Shown here: piece by piece, positions 23,437 to 32,334 of the stretch
Numbering within the stretch: position 1 is the stretch's first letter
Layout of the letters: each line of letters starts with the position of its first letter
DNA from: Yersinia massiliensis
Lineage (GTDB): Bacteria > Pseudomonadota > Gammaproteobacteria > Enterobacterales > Enterobacteriaceae
Length of the DNA stretch: 64,000 bases
Reading direction: 5' to 3'
Assembly (NCBI RefSeq): GCF_003048255.1
Contig: NZ_CP028487.1
Location: 2,046,001-2,110,000, forward strand
Position numbers and translations under genes: made by a program
Notes under the pieces: model-generated
What the model saw: only the letters and a program-made list of their open reading frames with translations
Told to the model about the DNA's origin: nothing
The model's database searches: none

Positions 23437-24189
23437 ATGGGTATAAAACACGATTATCAAACGCTGGACCCCGGCAACGAGGTTTGGCTTTATGCGGTTG
23501 ATTGCACCGCCTTTAATGGTCCTGAGCTCTTTTTTCATAATCATAAAATACCGTACACCTCCCAAGAGCTGCGTGCGGCAGACGGGGATATAACCAAACT
23601 TCCTGTTAAATCTATCTGGTGGCAAGGCGTCGAGTATTTGCCGTGGCCAGTGGAGTTGACCGGAATAGAAATAGCCGGTGACGGTACTGCACCGACTCCC
23701 TCCCTTAGCGTGGGAAATATTGACGGTACCATCAGTGCAATGTGTCTCGCTTATCAGGATTTGGCTCAGGCGAAAGTACAGGTACACAAAACCTTCTCTC
23801 ACTATCTTGATGCGCGTAATTTTTTAGAGGGTAATCCCTCCGCCAGCCCGGATGATGAAACATTGTATGTTTATTTCATCGATCGGAAAGCGGGCGAAGG
23901 CCCACGCGGGATACAGTTCGATTTATCCGGTCCTTACAATATGCAAGGTATCAAAATTCCTCGGGAGCAAATTCAGGGGAGTGTTTGCCGTCATTGTATG
24001 CGGGGTTGGTATCGAACGGGGCGGGGCTGCGATTATGCCGGCTCGCTGTATTTTGATGAAGATGATAATCCAACGGATGATCCGAGTCGTGATGAATGCA
24101 GCGGATCACTTCGGGCCTGCAAACTACGCCATGGCGCTGAACCTTTGCCATACGGTGCAGAGCCGGGTTCATCGCTCTTAAGGAGATAA
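23437..24189 (+). CDS. minor tail protein, lambda gpL-like, cysteine cluster for Fe-S
   Basis: This 250-residue tail tip protein has a beta-rich N-terminal domain and a C-terminal cysteine set: Cys184, Cys187, Cys198, Cys221 and Cys228. In lambda, gpL binds a [4Fe-4S] cluster through such C-terminal cysteines, so the same is likely here. It stops three bases before the gpK-like gene, which has a strong AAGGAG site overlapping its end. Confidence 0.9.
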   Translation: MGIKHDYQTLDPGNEVWLYAVDCTAFNGPELFFHNHKIPYTSQELRAADGDITKLPVKSIWWQGVEYLPWPVELTGIEIAGDGTAPTPSLSVGNIDGTISAMCLAYQDLAQAKVQVHKTFSHYLDARNFLEGNPSASPDDETLYVYFIDRKAGEGPRGIQFDLSGPYNMQGIKIPREQIQGSVCRHCMRGWYRTGRGCDYAGSLYFDEDDNPTDDPSRDECSGSLRACKLRHGAEPLPYGAEPGSSLLRR

Positions 24190-24191
24190 GC

Positions 24192-24905
24192 ATGCAGAAG
24201 AAAACCCATGCAGCGATTTTTGCGCATGCTGAAAAAGACTATCCCCGCGAGGCTTGTGGCTTAATTTGTCGCAAGGGACGAACGGAAAAATACTTCCCGT
24301 GCCGCAATCAGGCCGCTGAGCCAAATGATAATTTCATTTTGCACCCAGAAGACTACGCCACCGCGGAGGCTTGGGGGAATGTCACCCATATTGTTCATAG
24401 TCACCCTGATGCAACAACCCAGCCCAGCAATGTTGATCATGCCCAGTGTGACATGTCCGAGTTACAGTGGGTTATTGTCAGCTGGCCAGAAGGTGACTTA
24501 CGAATAGTTGAGCCTGTTATAGGGCCGCGCCCACTCGAAGGACGTCCGTTCGTGCATGGCGTGTGGGACTGCTTCAGTATTATTCGCGACTGGTTCAAGT
24601 TGGAGCGAGATATTGATCTCCCCAACTTTGAGCGCTCACCGTGCTGGTGGGAATCCGGCACCGAAAATTTGTACATGGATAATTACAACAGTGCGGGTTT
24701 TGTGGAGGTTGGCGGCGAGTTATTACCTGGTGATGTCATTATTATGCAAGTAAGCGCTCTAGTCCCGAACCATGCAGCAATCTATATTGGCGATGGCATG
24801 ATGATCCATCACATGTATGGACACTTAAGCAAGCGGGTGCCGTATGGCGGGTATTATCAAGATCGCACTACGGTTAAGTTGCGACATAAGTCACTAATGG
24901 TATGA
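24192..24905 (+). CDS. tail tip protein, lambda gpK-like: JAMM peptidase plus NlpC/P60
   Basis: This 237-residue protein has two enzyme domains. Residues about 1-110 show a JAB/JAMM zinc peptidase: Glu20, His69-Ser70-His71-Pro72 and Asp82. Residues about 120-235 show an NlpC/P60 Cys peptidase: Cys127 in HGVWDCFS, His194 in VPNHAAIYIGDG and a further His pair at 206-207. Such proteins help tail assembly and local opening of peptidoglycan at infection. The AAGGAG ribosome site is strong. Confidence 0.9.
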   Translation: MQKKTHAAIFAHAEKDYPREACGLICRKGRTEKYFPCRNQAAEPNDNFILHPEDYATAEAWGNVTHIVHSHPDATTQPSNVDHAQCDMSELQWVIVSWPEGDLRIVEPVIGPRPLEGRPFVHGVWDCFSIIRDWFKLERDIDLPNFERSPCWWESGTENLYMDNYNSAGFVEVGGELLPGDVIIMQVSALVPNHAAIYIGDGMMIHHMYGHLSKRVPYGGYYQDRTTVKLRHKSLMV

Positions 24906-24960
24906 TTGTTAACAATGAGCTAATCGGAAGTTGGGATAGATTGTCATTGGAGACTTTTAT

Positions 24961-25503
24961 ATGCGTTTTTTTATTCTTTTATTATTCATTTTTGGTGTTG
25001 TTGGATGTAACGAAGACAAGGATGCTCCATTTGGGTATAAATGGGGAATTACACCCTATTCAGTACAGTCTAAAGGTGCTGCCATATATTCTGAGTCAGA
25101 AGAGAAAAATGGAATTATTGTCTCATTTACATCAACAGTTCCTGAAGGTGGTTTTAAGGATGGTTTCTATCGACATTACTTTAAGAATAAAAGATTAAAT
25201 AAGATAGTATTTAACACTTATGACATTCAGGGTGACAAGTCTAATGGTATATCTAAATATGAATCATTAAAAAAAGAATTGATTGAAAAATATGGGGAGC
25301 CAGTAAATAAAAGTGAATATGTGTCTAGTGATAGATTTAATTTCTACCCATGCATTATAAATATAAATTGCGGTTCTTGGACGTCCAACTTCGCAACCAA
25401 AGATTATAATATAAAATTATATCTTGGGATGGCTAACCAAGGAAATACTTATGGCGAAAATAGAGATAAGGGCAGCGTTTATATAGAATATACTGAAAAT
25501 TAA
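24961..25503 (+). CDS. hypothetical lipoprotein inserted in the tail operon (moron)
   Basis: This 180-residue protein has a lipoprotein signal: a short basic start, a hydrophobic helix (about 3-14) and lipobox GVVGC with Cys16, followed by Asn-Glu-Asp. The start has GGAG eight bases upstream. The body is Lys/Asn/Tyr-rich, clearly more AT-rich than the flanking tail genes, with two further Cys near residues 124 and 130. It separates gpK from gpI and is closed by its own terminator (25526-25550). I do not recognise the family. Superinfection exclusion or surface change in lysogens is an inference from such placement. Confidence 0.75.
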   Translation: MRFFILLLFIFGVVGCNEDKDAPFGYKWGITPYSVQSKGAAIYSESEEKNGIIVSFTSTVPEGGFKDGFYRHYFKNKRLNKIVFNTYDIQGDKSNGISKYESLKKELIEKYGEPVNKSEYVSSDRFNFYPCIININCGSWTSNFATKDYNIKLYLGMANQGNTYGENRDKGSVYIEYTEN

Positions 25504-25525
25504 TAGTAAGTATTTAACACTAAAG

Positions 25526-25550
25526 CCCGCATTCGCGGGTTTTCTGTTTT
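25526..25550 (+). terminator. terminator after the lipoprotein gene
   Basis: CCCGC-ATTC-GCGGG stem followed by TTTTCTGTTTT. Confidence 0.7.
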
Positions 25551-25557
25551 ATGGGGC

Positions 25558-26148
25558 ATGAAAATGCGTAGAAAAATAGAATTAAGTGGGATTTTAGGCA
25601 AAAAGTTTGGTCGGGAGTATAACTGGGAGGTATCAAGCCCAGCAGAGGCAATACAAGCCTTAAGGTTACAAATTAAAGGTTTTAAGCAATTCCTATTAGA
25701 CAGTGAATCAAGAGGGCTTACATTTGCTGTCTTTAGTGGCAAACGCAATATTGATGAAAATGAATTATCCCTTGGTGGGAATGCCCCCATCCGTATAGTG
25801 CCTGTTTATATCGGTAGCAAGAAAGCTGGGCTGTTTCAAACTATATTGGGTGCAGTACTCATTGCTGCAACCTTTTGGAACCCAACGGCGGCTTTAATGT
25901 CTGCTGGATTTGCCAAAGGTATGTTAATGGCTGGTGCATCAATGGCGCTTGGCGGGGTTTTGCAAATGTTATCACCGCAACAGGGCGGGCTGGCAACTCG
26001 GCAATCAGCAGAGAACACCCCAAGCTATGCATTTGGTGGGCCTGTGAATACAGTGGCGCAAGGAAACCCGATTCCGATTGGTTACGGCGAGCGAATTATT
26101 GGCGGTGCCATCATTTCAGCCGGTATCTATACCGAAGATCAAATGTAA
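25558..26148 (+). CDS. tail assembly protein, lambda gpI-like
   Basis: This 196-residue protein has a ubiquitin-like N-terminal half (about 1-90), a hydrophobic Gly/Ala-rich helix pair (about 95-145) and a C-terminal motif with IPIGYGERIIGGAIISAGIY. The hydrophobic middle and the closing motif are typical of gpI-like proteins that act with gpK and gpJ in building the tail tip. The start is uncertain (ATG 25558 or 25564), because no strong ribosome site is present. Confidence 0.85.
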   Translation: MKMRRKIELSGILGKKFGREYNWEVSSPAEAIQALRLQIKGFKQFLLDSESRGLTFAVFSGKRNIDENELSLGGNAPIRIVPVYIGSKKAGLFQTILGAVLIAATFWNPTAALMSAGFAKGMLMAGASMALGGVLQMLSPQQGGLATRQSAENTPSYAFGGPVNTVAQGNPIPIGYGERIIGGAIISAGIYTEDQM

Positions 26149-26166
26149 CTACTAATTTTAATATTG

Positions 26167-26190
26167 AACCGCCTCCGGGCGGTTTTTTTT
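26167..26190 (+). terminator. terminator before the host-specificity gene
   Basis: AACCGCC-TCCG-GGCGGTT stem followed by a T-run of eight. Confidence 0.7.
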
Positions 26191-26205
26191 CGCCTGGAGA
26201 AAAGT

Positions 26206-29200
26206 ATGTCGGCAATTGTGGGTAAAAAGGCGGGCAGTTCAGACAGCCACACTCCGGTTGAATCACCAGATTCATTAATCGCTACTTCTTTTGCAAAAAT
26301 GTTGCTGGTATTGGGCCATGGTGAGTGGGTTGGTGGGCTTGATAATACCCGAATTTTTCTTGATGGCACTCCCATTGGTAATGCTGATGGTAGCGTCAAC
26401 TTCCCTGGTGTGCAGTGGGAGTTTCGCCCAGGGACTCAGCATCAAACTTATATTCAGGGAATGCCAGATGTTCAAAATGATATCGCTGTCGGTATTGAGC
26501 TGAAATATGAAACTCCTTGGGTGAAGGCAATCACCAATACTGACCTCTCTGCCGTGCGTGTTCGCCTGTCATGGCCAGCATTGCAACAACAATTGGATAA
26601 TGGCGATATTGTTGGATACCGAGTTGAGTATGCGATTGATTTAGCAACCGGTGGTGGGGCTTACAATGAGGTTTTGCGGTCTGCTGTTGATGGTAAATCA
26701 ACAACGGGGTACCCACGCTCTCACCGTATTGATTTACCTACTTCAACAGAGGGTTGGCAGCTCCGTGTTCGGAGGATAACCCCAAATACGACAAATACAG
26801 CCCGGGTTGCCGATCGGATGTTAGTTGATGCCGTCGTTGAAATTGTTGACGCAAAATTGCGCTACCCGAATCTGGCGTTGTTGTATATCCAGTTTGATGC
26901 AAAACAGTTCCAGAACATCCCGACAATAACGTGCAAGCCGAAGATGGACATAATTCGAGTTCCATCAAATTATGATCCTATTAACAGAACTTATTCCGGC
27001 GTTTGGGATGGCACATTTAAATGGGCATGGACCAATAACCCAGCTTGGATTTTTTATGACCTTTGCATCAATGAGGAATACGGATTAGGGCAATGGATTA
27101 AGGCAAATAACCTTTCCACTTCTAAATGGGAATTGTACGAGATTGCTAAATATTGCGATCAGTTAGTTCCTGATGGTCGCGGAGGTATGGAACCTCGCCA
27201 TTTATGTGATGTATATATCCAAGGTCAAGAAGATGCAATTAACGTTCTGAGTGACATCATTAGTATATTTTCTGGCATGTTCTATTGGGCTGGCGGCGAA
27301 ATAAGAGCGCTGGCCGATATGAGCCGTCCAGTTGATATGGTTTACTCTCGCGCTAATGTGAAAGATGGTTTTCAATATAGCTCTGCCAGTGAGCGAACCC
27401 ATTACAGTCAAGCTATGGTGTCATACTCAAACCCTGACAACCGTTATCAGGATGATATTGAACCTGTCGTCGCTCGGTCTCTGGTTAGGCGATACGGTAC
27501 TTTAAACGCAGATATAACAGCCATAGGTTGCACACGTCGAAGCGAAGCCATTCGCCGAGGTAAGTGGGTTCTCTATACCAATGAAAAGGATAGGGCGGTT
27601 TCGTTCACGGTGGGGCTTGAGGGTCGCATTCCCTTGCCTGGTTGGGTTGTTGGGGTTGCCGATCAGCTATTGGCTGGGCGGGTGCTTGGAGGGCGCATAA
27701 GTAGCGCTGTCGGTCGCAATGTTACTCTTGACCGCAAACCTGACGCTAAGGCTGGGGATCGTCTTATTGTTAACCTTCCGAGTGGGGTGGCGCAAGCCAG
27801 AACGGTGCAATCGGTTAATGATAGAGTGGTCACTGTTAGCGTGGCTTATAGTGAGTTACCTGCTGCCGAATGCGTCTGGAGTGTTGACTCCGATGATCTG
27901 GCTGTACAGCTTTATCGTGTGGTCGGCATTAAAGACGCATCAAGCGATAAAGAAATAGCCTATGAAATTAATGCTATTGAATATGATGAAAATAAATGGG
28001 CCAAGATTGAAAGCGGCGCAATTATTGAAGATCGCCCGATCAGTGTTATTCCGCCTGGCGTCCAACCCCCACCAAAAAACATCGAGATAACCAGTTTCTC
28101 TGCGATTGCTCAGGGGCTTGCTGTTACTACGCTACATGTCGAATGGGATGCTGCCGAAAGTGCAATTGCTTACGAGGCAGAGTGGCGGCGCGATAACGGT
28201 AATTGGATCGCTGCCCCGCGCACGTCTACACGCAGCTTTGATGTGACGGGTATTTACGCTGGGCGTTATCAGTGCAGGGTTCGCGCCATTAATGCCGCTG
28301 AAATATCCAGTATATGGGCCAACGCCACTGAAACAGCCTTAAACGGTAAAGAGGGGAATCCTCCCATGCCTGCTGGCTTTGCGGCGAGCGGCATTCTCTT
28401 TGGTATTACCTTGAGTTGGGGTTATCCGGAAGGGGCTGAAGATGCGTTAAAAACAGAGATTGAATATAGCCTGTCTGCTGATGGCACCGATGCCATGCTG
28501 TTGAGTGATGTACCGCATCCGCAACGGAACTACACGATGCAGGGCTTAAGGGCGGGGCAAGTGTTCTGGTTCCGTGCGCGGATAGTTGATAAATCTGGCA
28601 ATCAGTCACCTTGGATTGACTGGGTTCGCGGCATGTCCAGTACAGACACAAGTTCGATCCTTGAGTTTGTGGGTGATGAATTCATTACAAACACCGTTGC
28701 AGGGCAGCAACTACTTAACGACGACTTCATGAATGCTGAGGCTATTCTTGAAACAGCCAACGCCAATAACGCCAGTATTCGCCAGCAATGGGCGCACTAT
28801 GGGGAGAATAAAGCGGGGATTGTTGAGATATGGACCACTCAGGCTGATGCGGCTAGAGCATTTGCAGAATATCAGTTGGTAGTTACCGCAACATTTGAAG
28901 ATCAGACAGCGGCTATTGGTCAAAAAATGACGGCTGTAGTTGATGCTGATAGTGCTATTGCGACATACAGCTTAGGTGCTGGTCTGAACTATAACGGCCA
29001 GTTTGTCAGTGCCGGAATGGTCATTGGTGCTGAATTTATTAATGGTGTGGCGAAAGCATCGATTGGATTTAATGCTGATAGTTTTATTCTCTTAAGTGGA
29101 CCCGAAGATAATAAATTCTCTCCATGGGCTGTCGTAAATGGGCAGACGTTTATTAATGACGGATTTATTCAAAATGGCTCAATAACTAATGCCAAAATCG

Positions 29201-29832
29201 GTCAGTATATAATGTCTGACAATTACGTGATGGGAATGCTGGGCTGGAAAATAGATAAACTCGGTAACTCCGAATTTAATAACGTTACAGTCAGGGGAAC
29301 AGTATATGCAACAGCAGGTAAATTTAGCGGAACGATTGAAAGTAATGACGGCTATTTCGGTGGAACTGTATACGCTAATAAAATCATTGGCGATGTGGTT
29401 CAGGGCGTTCATTTAAAAGGATATGTAACAAATACAGGAATGTCGGCGGGTGCATCAGCAGATCGAGTCCCTAGCGGTGTATTGTGGACGGTATTTTCAT
29501 TTGATTCTGCAAATTTTGAGAGAGTGCTGATTATTAACGGGGATGTTACGTGGGGGAACATCTACTCTGGAAACGATTTAAATCTACTAATAAATGGCGT
29601 GATCGTCCAAAGTTTCATTACAGGCGGGGCGTCAACCCCAGCAACAACAGTGGGCGGCGTTTCATTCAGAGTCCCTGCAACAGTCTTGGGTGGGATGGAT
29701 GTTGTCAGCATTCGATACAATAACTTCGGTGGCGGGAGTTCTAATGTTACCCCATTGTTTAATGCTACTGTATTAGTGTGCAAGAAAGGAAGTGCGGGTG
29801 TTCTTGTTGGACCTAATCATATCCCCGCTTAA
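26206..29832 (+). CDS. host specificity / tail tip protein, lambda gpJ-like
   Basis: I chose ATG 26206 because CCTGGAGAAAAGT precedes it; the open frame upstream spans the terminator. The 1208-residue product has the gpJ core: LVLGHGEWVGG near residues 30-45 (seen in part), beta-rich hub domains to about 600, then two fibronectin type III-like domains (about 630-830). The C-terminal receptor-binding part is helical and then beta (about 840-1208). It forms the central tip and determines which outer-membrane receptor is used. The last about 200 residues are Asn/Gly-rich and probably the variable part. Confidence 0.93.
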   Translation: MSAIVGKKAGSSDSHTPVESPDSLIATSFAKMLLVLGHGEWVGGLDNTRIFLDGTPIGNADGSVNFPGVQWEFRPGTQHQTYIQGMPDVQNDIAVGIELKYETPWVKAITNTDLSAVRVRLSWPALQQQLDNGDIVGYRVEYAIDLATGGGAYNEVLRSAVDGKSTTGYPRSHRIDLPTSTEGWQLRVRRITPNTTNTARVADRMLVDAVVEIVDAKLRYPNLALLYIQFDAKQFQNIPTITCKPKMDIIRVPSNYDPINRTYSGVWDGTFKWAWTNNPAWIFYDLCINEEYGLGQWIKANNLSTSKWELYEIAKYCDQLVPDGRGGMEPRHLCDVYIQGQEDAINVLSDIISIFSGMFYWAGGEIRALADMSRPVDMVYSRANVKDGFQYSSASERTHYSQAMVSYSNPDNRYQDDIEPVVARSLVRRYGTLNADITAIGCTRRSEAIRRGKWVLYTNEKDRAVSFTVGLEGRIPLPGWVVGVADQLLAGRVLGGRISSAVGRNVTLDRKPDAKAGDRLIVNLPSGVAQARTVQSVNDRVVTVSVAYSELPAAECVWSVDSDDLAVQLYRVVGIKDASSDKEIAYEINAIEYDENKWAKIESGAIIEDRPISVIPPGVQPPPKNIEITSFSAIAQGLAVTTLHVEWDAAESAIAYEAEWRRDNGNWIAAPRTSTRSFDVTGIYAGRYQCRVRAINAAEISSIWANATETALNGKEGNPPMPAGFAASGILFGITLSWGYPEGAEDALKTEIEYSLSADGTDAMLLSDVPHPQRNYTMQGLRAGQVFWFRARIVDKSGNQSPWIDWVRGMSSTDTSSILEFVGDEFITNTVAGQQLLNDDFMNAEAILETANANNASIRQQWAHYGENKAGIVEIWTTQADAARAFAEYQLVVTATFEDQTAAIGQKMTAVVDADSAIATYSLGAGLNYNGQFVSAGMVIGAEFINGVAKASIGFNADSFILLSGPEDNKFSPWAVVNGQTFINDGFIQNGSITNAKIGQYIMSDNYVMGMLGWKIDKLGNSEFNNVTVRGTVYATAGKFSGTIESNDGYFGGTVYANKIIGDVVQGVHLKGYVTNTGMSAGASADRVPSGVLWTVFSFDSANFERVLIINGDVTWGNIYSGNDLNLLINGVIVQSFITGGASTPATTVGGVSFRVPATVLGGMDVVSIRYNNFGGGSSNVTPLFNATVLVCKKGSAGVLVGPNHIPA

Positions 29833-29857
29833 TAAACTATCTCATAACCTATAACGG

Positions 29858-29886
29858 ACGCCTGTGTTATTTAAAATACACGGCGT
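29858..29886 (+). promoter_or_regulatory. hairpin between gpJ-like and tail fibre genes
   Basis: ACGCCTGTGT and ACACGGCGT form an imperfect 9-bp stem around an AT-rich loop, without a clear T-run. It could be a weak terminator or mRNA processing site. Confidence 0.4.
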
Positions 29887-29924
29887 TCTAATTTCATTAA
29901 ATATCATAAATGATAGGGATCACT

Positions 29925-31580
29925 ATGATTGGTGCTTGGTATAGAACTGGGACAATTACAGCTCCATCCGGTCAGAATGTCATTACTGGCTCCGGAACTC
30001 AATGGGCTAACAATGTTATGGGTGTTGCGATTGGACAGGCATTGTATGTCACAAGAACAGATGGAAATACATTGGTTTACGAAATATTGGCTGTAGACAG
30101 TGATACAAAAATTAGAATTAATGGAAATATTGTTGATTCTTTGACTAATTCAAATTATGCAATTCATACCACTGTTTCTAATTCATACTCTGCATTAGCG
30201 CGTGAGTCATCAGCTCAATTAGGATTTTATCAGCAGTTATTTAAAGATTGGCAAAATATAACAACAGGCACTGGCGATGTCACTATTATTGCGCCAGATG
30301 GAACTGAAGTTGTCATTCCCTCATTAACAAAATTATCGCAAGATATAAATGGTAAAGCTAGTCAGCAGCAATTGTCTAACATTGGAGTTGGATTGCCAAC
30401 GCTTGTCGGTTTAACCGCTCTAGATTGGCAACAGCAAGATTTTCTAACGGGAGCTAACTATATTGGTTCAAATAATATTTGGACCAATGCACCAGAAGAT
30501 ATTATCTATAATGCAGGTACAGGGGTCAGTATCACAGTCGATTATATCTCCAGTAATTCAACTCGCATTGGATTAACGCTTATTCCAGATACAACATCAC
30601 AATCAAATTATAAAATATATAAAGTCATATCGGTAGGAGCGAAAGGTTCACGAGTATTTACTGTGCGCCGAGTTCAGAATTCCGCAATACCAGTCTCAAT
30701 AGCTGATGGAGGGACAGGAGCTATTACTGCACCGTTGGCCCGAACCGCCTTAGGGCTGGGTTCTGCTGCGGTAACTGATGTAGTTGCAAATAGCGCAGAC
30801 CAGACAGCAGGCCGTGCTATGACAACGGGCTCTAATGGCATCGGCGGCCCGTCAGTAAATATGACATCAGTGAATAATGCGTGGTTAAACCCGCTGGGAA
30901 TGATGAGCCTTACGACAATGACTAACTGGGGCGGAACAACTCCTACAGACGTGTCAGGTAGTTTGCCCGCGCATTGGAATATTATCTCCCTTGGTGTTGG
31001 ATCGGGCCAAGTTGCTGCCGGGTCCAGAAAAGCTGTAATCGCTATACAAAGTTTTAATGTCGGGTCTGGGGCTCCTCAGTGCTATGTCCGCACAATCCAT
31101 GACACCGCATTAAGCCCGGCAGTTATGCTCTATCACACAAACAACACAACGGTAGACTCAAATGGTTTCCTGAAAAAAGCCTCGCCGGTGGTGAAGTTGT
31201 ACGGTGATGGCGGATCTGAAACAAATGAAGAATCAGAGGGCGCAACATCAGAACGCATTAGTGAAGGGGTCTATAAAATATCTGGAGTGCTGGGATTTAA
31301 CTCAGATGATGCATGGGGTGGGGTAGATGGGGGGATTGAGATTCCGACAGACAAAAATAAGCAGCCGCTTATCTGGGTTGATTATTCACTTGAAGAAGAT
31401 GGTGATTTAATCATTCAGACCTATCATCGGACGCATCCTACTTCCCCAGTATTTGCACAGAACAATATCAATGGCTATGAAGATGGTCAGTCAATTGATA
31501 TTCCAGCGGGGCGATTCGTCGATCTGCGCGTGCAGATGCCAGAAAGGGAAGAAACAGAGTCACCACTAGCTGAGGAATAA
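29925..31580 (+). CDS. tail fibre protein
   Basis: The start at ATG 29925 has AGGGAT upstream, and the opening IGAWYRTGTITAPSGQNVITGSGTQW (seen in part) is the usual start of siphovirus tail/side fibre proteins. The 551-residue product has a beta-rich N-terminal attachment domain (about 1-90), a long linker, the typical ADGGTGA...ARTALGLGSAA repeat-like motif (about 263-287), and a C-terminal domain ending in a Glu-rich ESPLAEE tail. It probably mediates first contact with the host surface. There is no obvious fibre-assembly chaperone, unless it is the next, minus-strand gene. Confidence 0.85.
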   Translation: MIGAWYRTGTITAPSGQNVITGSGTQWANNVMGVAIGQALYVTRTDGNTLVYEILAVDSDTKIRINGNIVDSLTNSNYAIHTTVSNSYSALARESSAQLGFYQQLFKDWQNITTGTGDVTIIAPDGTEVVIPSLTKLSQDINGKASQQQLSNIGVGLPTLVGLTALDWQQQDFLTGANYIGSNNIWTNAPEDIIYNAGTGVSITVDYISSNSTRIGLTLIPDTTSQSNYKIYKVISVGAKGSRVFTVRRVQNSAIPVSIADGGTGAITAPLARTALGLGSAAVTDVVANSADQTAGRAMTTGSNGIGGPSVNMTSVNNAWLNPLGMMSLTTMTNWGGTTPTDVSGSLPAHWNIISLGVGSGQVAAGSRKAVIAIQSFNVGSGAPQCYVRTIHDTALSPAVMLYHTNNTTVDSNGFLKKASPVVKLYGDGGSETNEESEGATSERISEGVYKISGVLGFNSDDAWGGVDGGIEIPTDKNKQPLIWVDYSLEEDGDLIIQTYHRTHPTSPVFAQNNINGYEDGQSIDIPAGRFVDLRVQMPEREETESPLAEE

Positions 31581-31609
31581 GCACAATCCGGGCTTATTTG
31601 GCCCGGAAA

Positions 31610-31819
31610 TCAAACTTTAGGCACTAACCTTCGTTCTGCAATTAACCGATAGTTATCTTCAAATCTATCGGAGAGTATGAATTCATTACCATCGATCGGT
31701 TTGAATTTTCTCATCCCGTCCCACCACAAAATTCTTCCATCGCTATTGATTAAACGTTTGGCCCATTGAGGCGCGAGACTAAAATCATTTTCAGTTCCCG
31801 TCATTAATTTCCATTCCAT
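31610..31819 (-). CDS. hypothetical small protein at the end of the tail operon
   Basis: ATG 31819 lies behind AAGGAAA; a GTG one codon upstream is an alternative. The 69-residue product is soluble, with several Trp and an acidic/basic mix, and matches no family I can name. It converges on the tail fibre gene; a GC hairpin (about 31585-31607) lies between the stops and may terminate both. It is probably a lysogen-expressed gene at the prophage's right end. Confidence 0.55.
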   Translation of the reverse strand: MEWKLMTGTENDFSLAPQWAKRLINSDGRILWWDGMRKFKPIDGNEFILSDRFEDNYRLIAERRLVPKV

Positions 31820-32334
31820 CACAACGAGTTTCCTTACGGTACGACCATGATTTATGTGAGCAATAAGGATAATGGCATTCGTTCGAGGCTTTCAAATTGG
31901 TTCGACAGATCAATAATGAAAGATTGATCGTTTAAAACGATCGTTGTGCTTTGTCTGACCTCTGAAGAACAAGGCAGGCTTCATTGCTCAGTCTATTCTT
32001 TGTATTTTTTGGGACAGCTAAGTCATGGGTAAAACATTTTCATATACGTGTAGATTTGTGCGTAGCTGAGTTTTTAGGGGTGCGTTAAATGGCTGATATT
32101 TCACGGTAGTGCCGGTTGGTGCAGAGTAACGATACATAGACTCAACATTCAATAGAAGTCATACTAGATTATACGAGTTGCTATTTATGTAATTGTAATG
32201 GCGTAACCTGTTTCTAAAGGCTATACAGTCTGAAAATCAACATCTGCCAAGGGTAAATTTCCCTGGCAGATTGTTTGTATCAATTGGCCACACTAAATAT
32301 GGATAGAAAGTTAATAAATTAGTGTGACACAGTT
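31820..32334. other. non-coding stretch at prophage right end
   Basis: No convincing gene is present. The segment is moderately AT-rich and includes a strong hairpin at 32242-32271 (ATCTGCCAAGGG / CCCTGGCAGAT) 64 bases past the autotransporter stop, likely a transcription terminator. No tRNA or repeat marking an attachment site is visible here, which matters for where the prophage ends. Confidence 0.5.
32242..32271. terminator. hairpin downstream of the autotransporter gene
   Basis: A 10 to 11-bp stem with a short loop. TTGTTTGT follows on the plus strand, and GTTGATTTT on the minus strand. Probably it ends autotransporter mRNA. Confidence 0.5.

Noticed and set aside
26164..26205. Upstream start for the gpJ-like protein
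   Set aside because: This part of the frame is the terminator hairpin and T-run; ATG 26206 has a good ribosome site.
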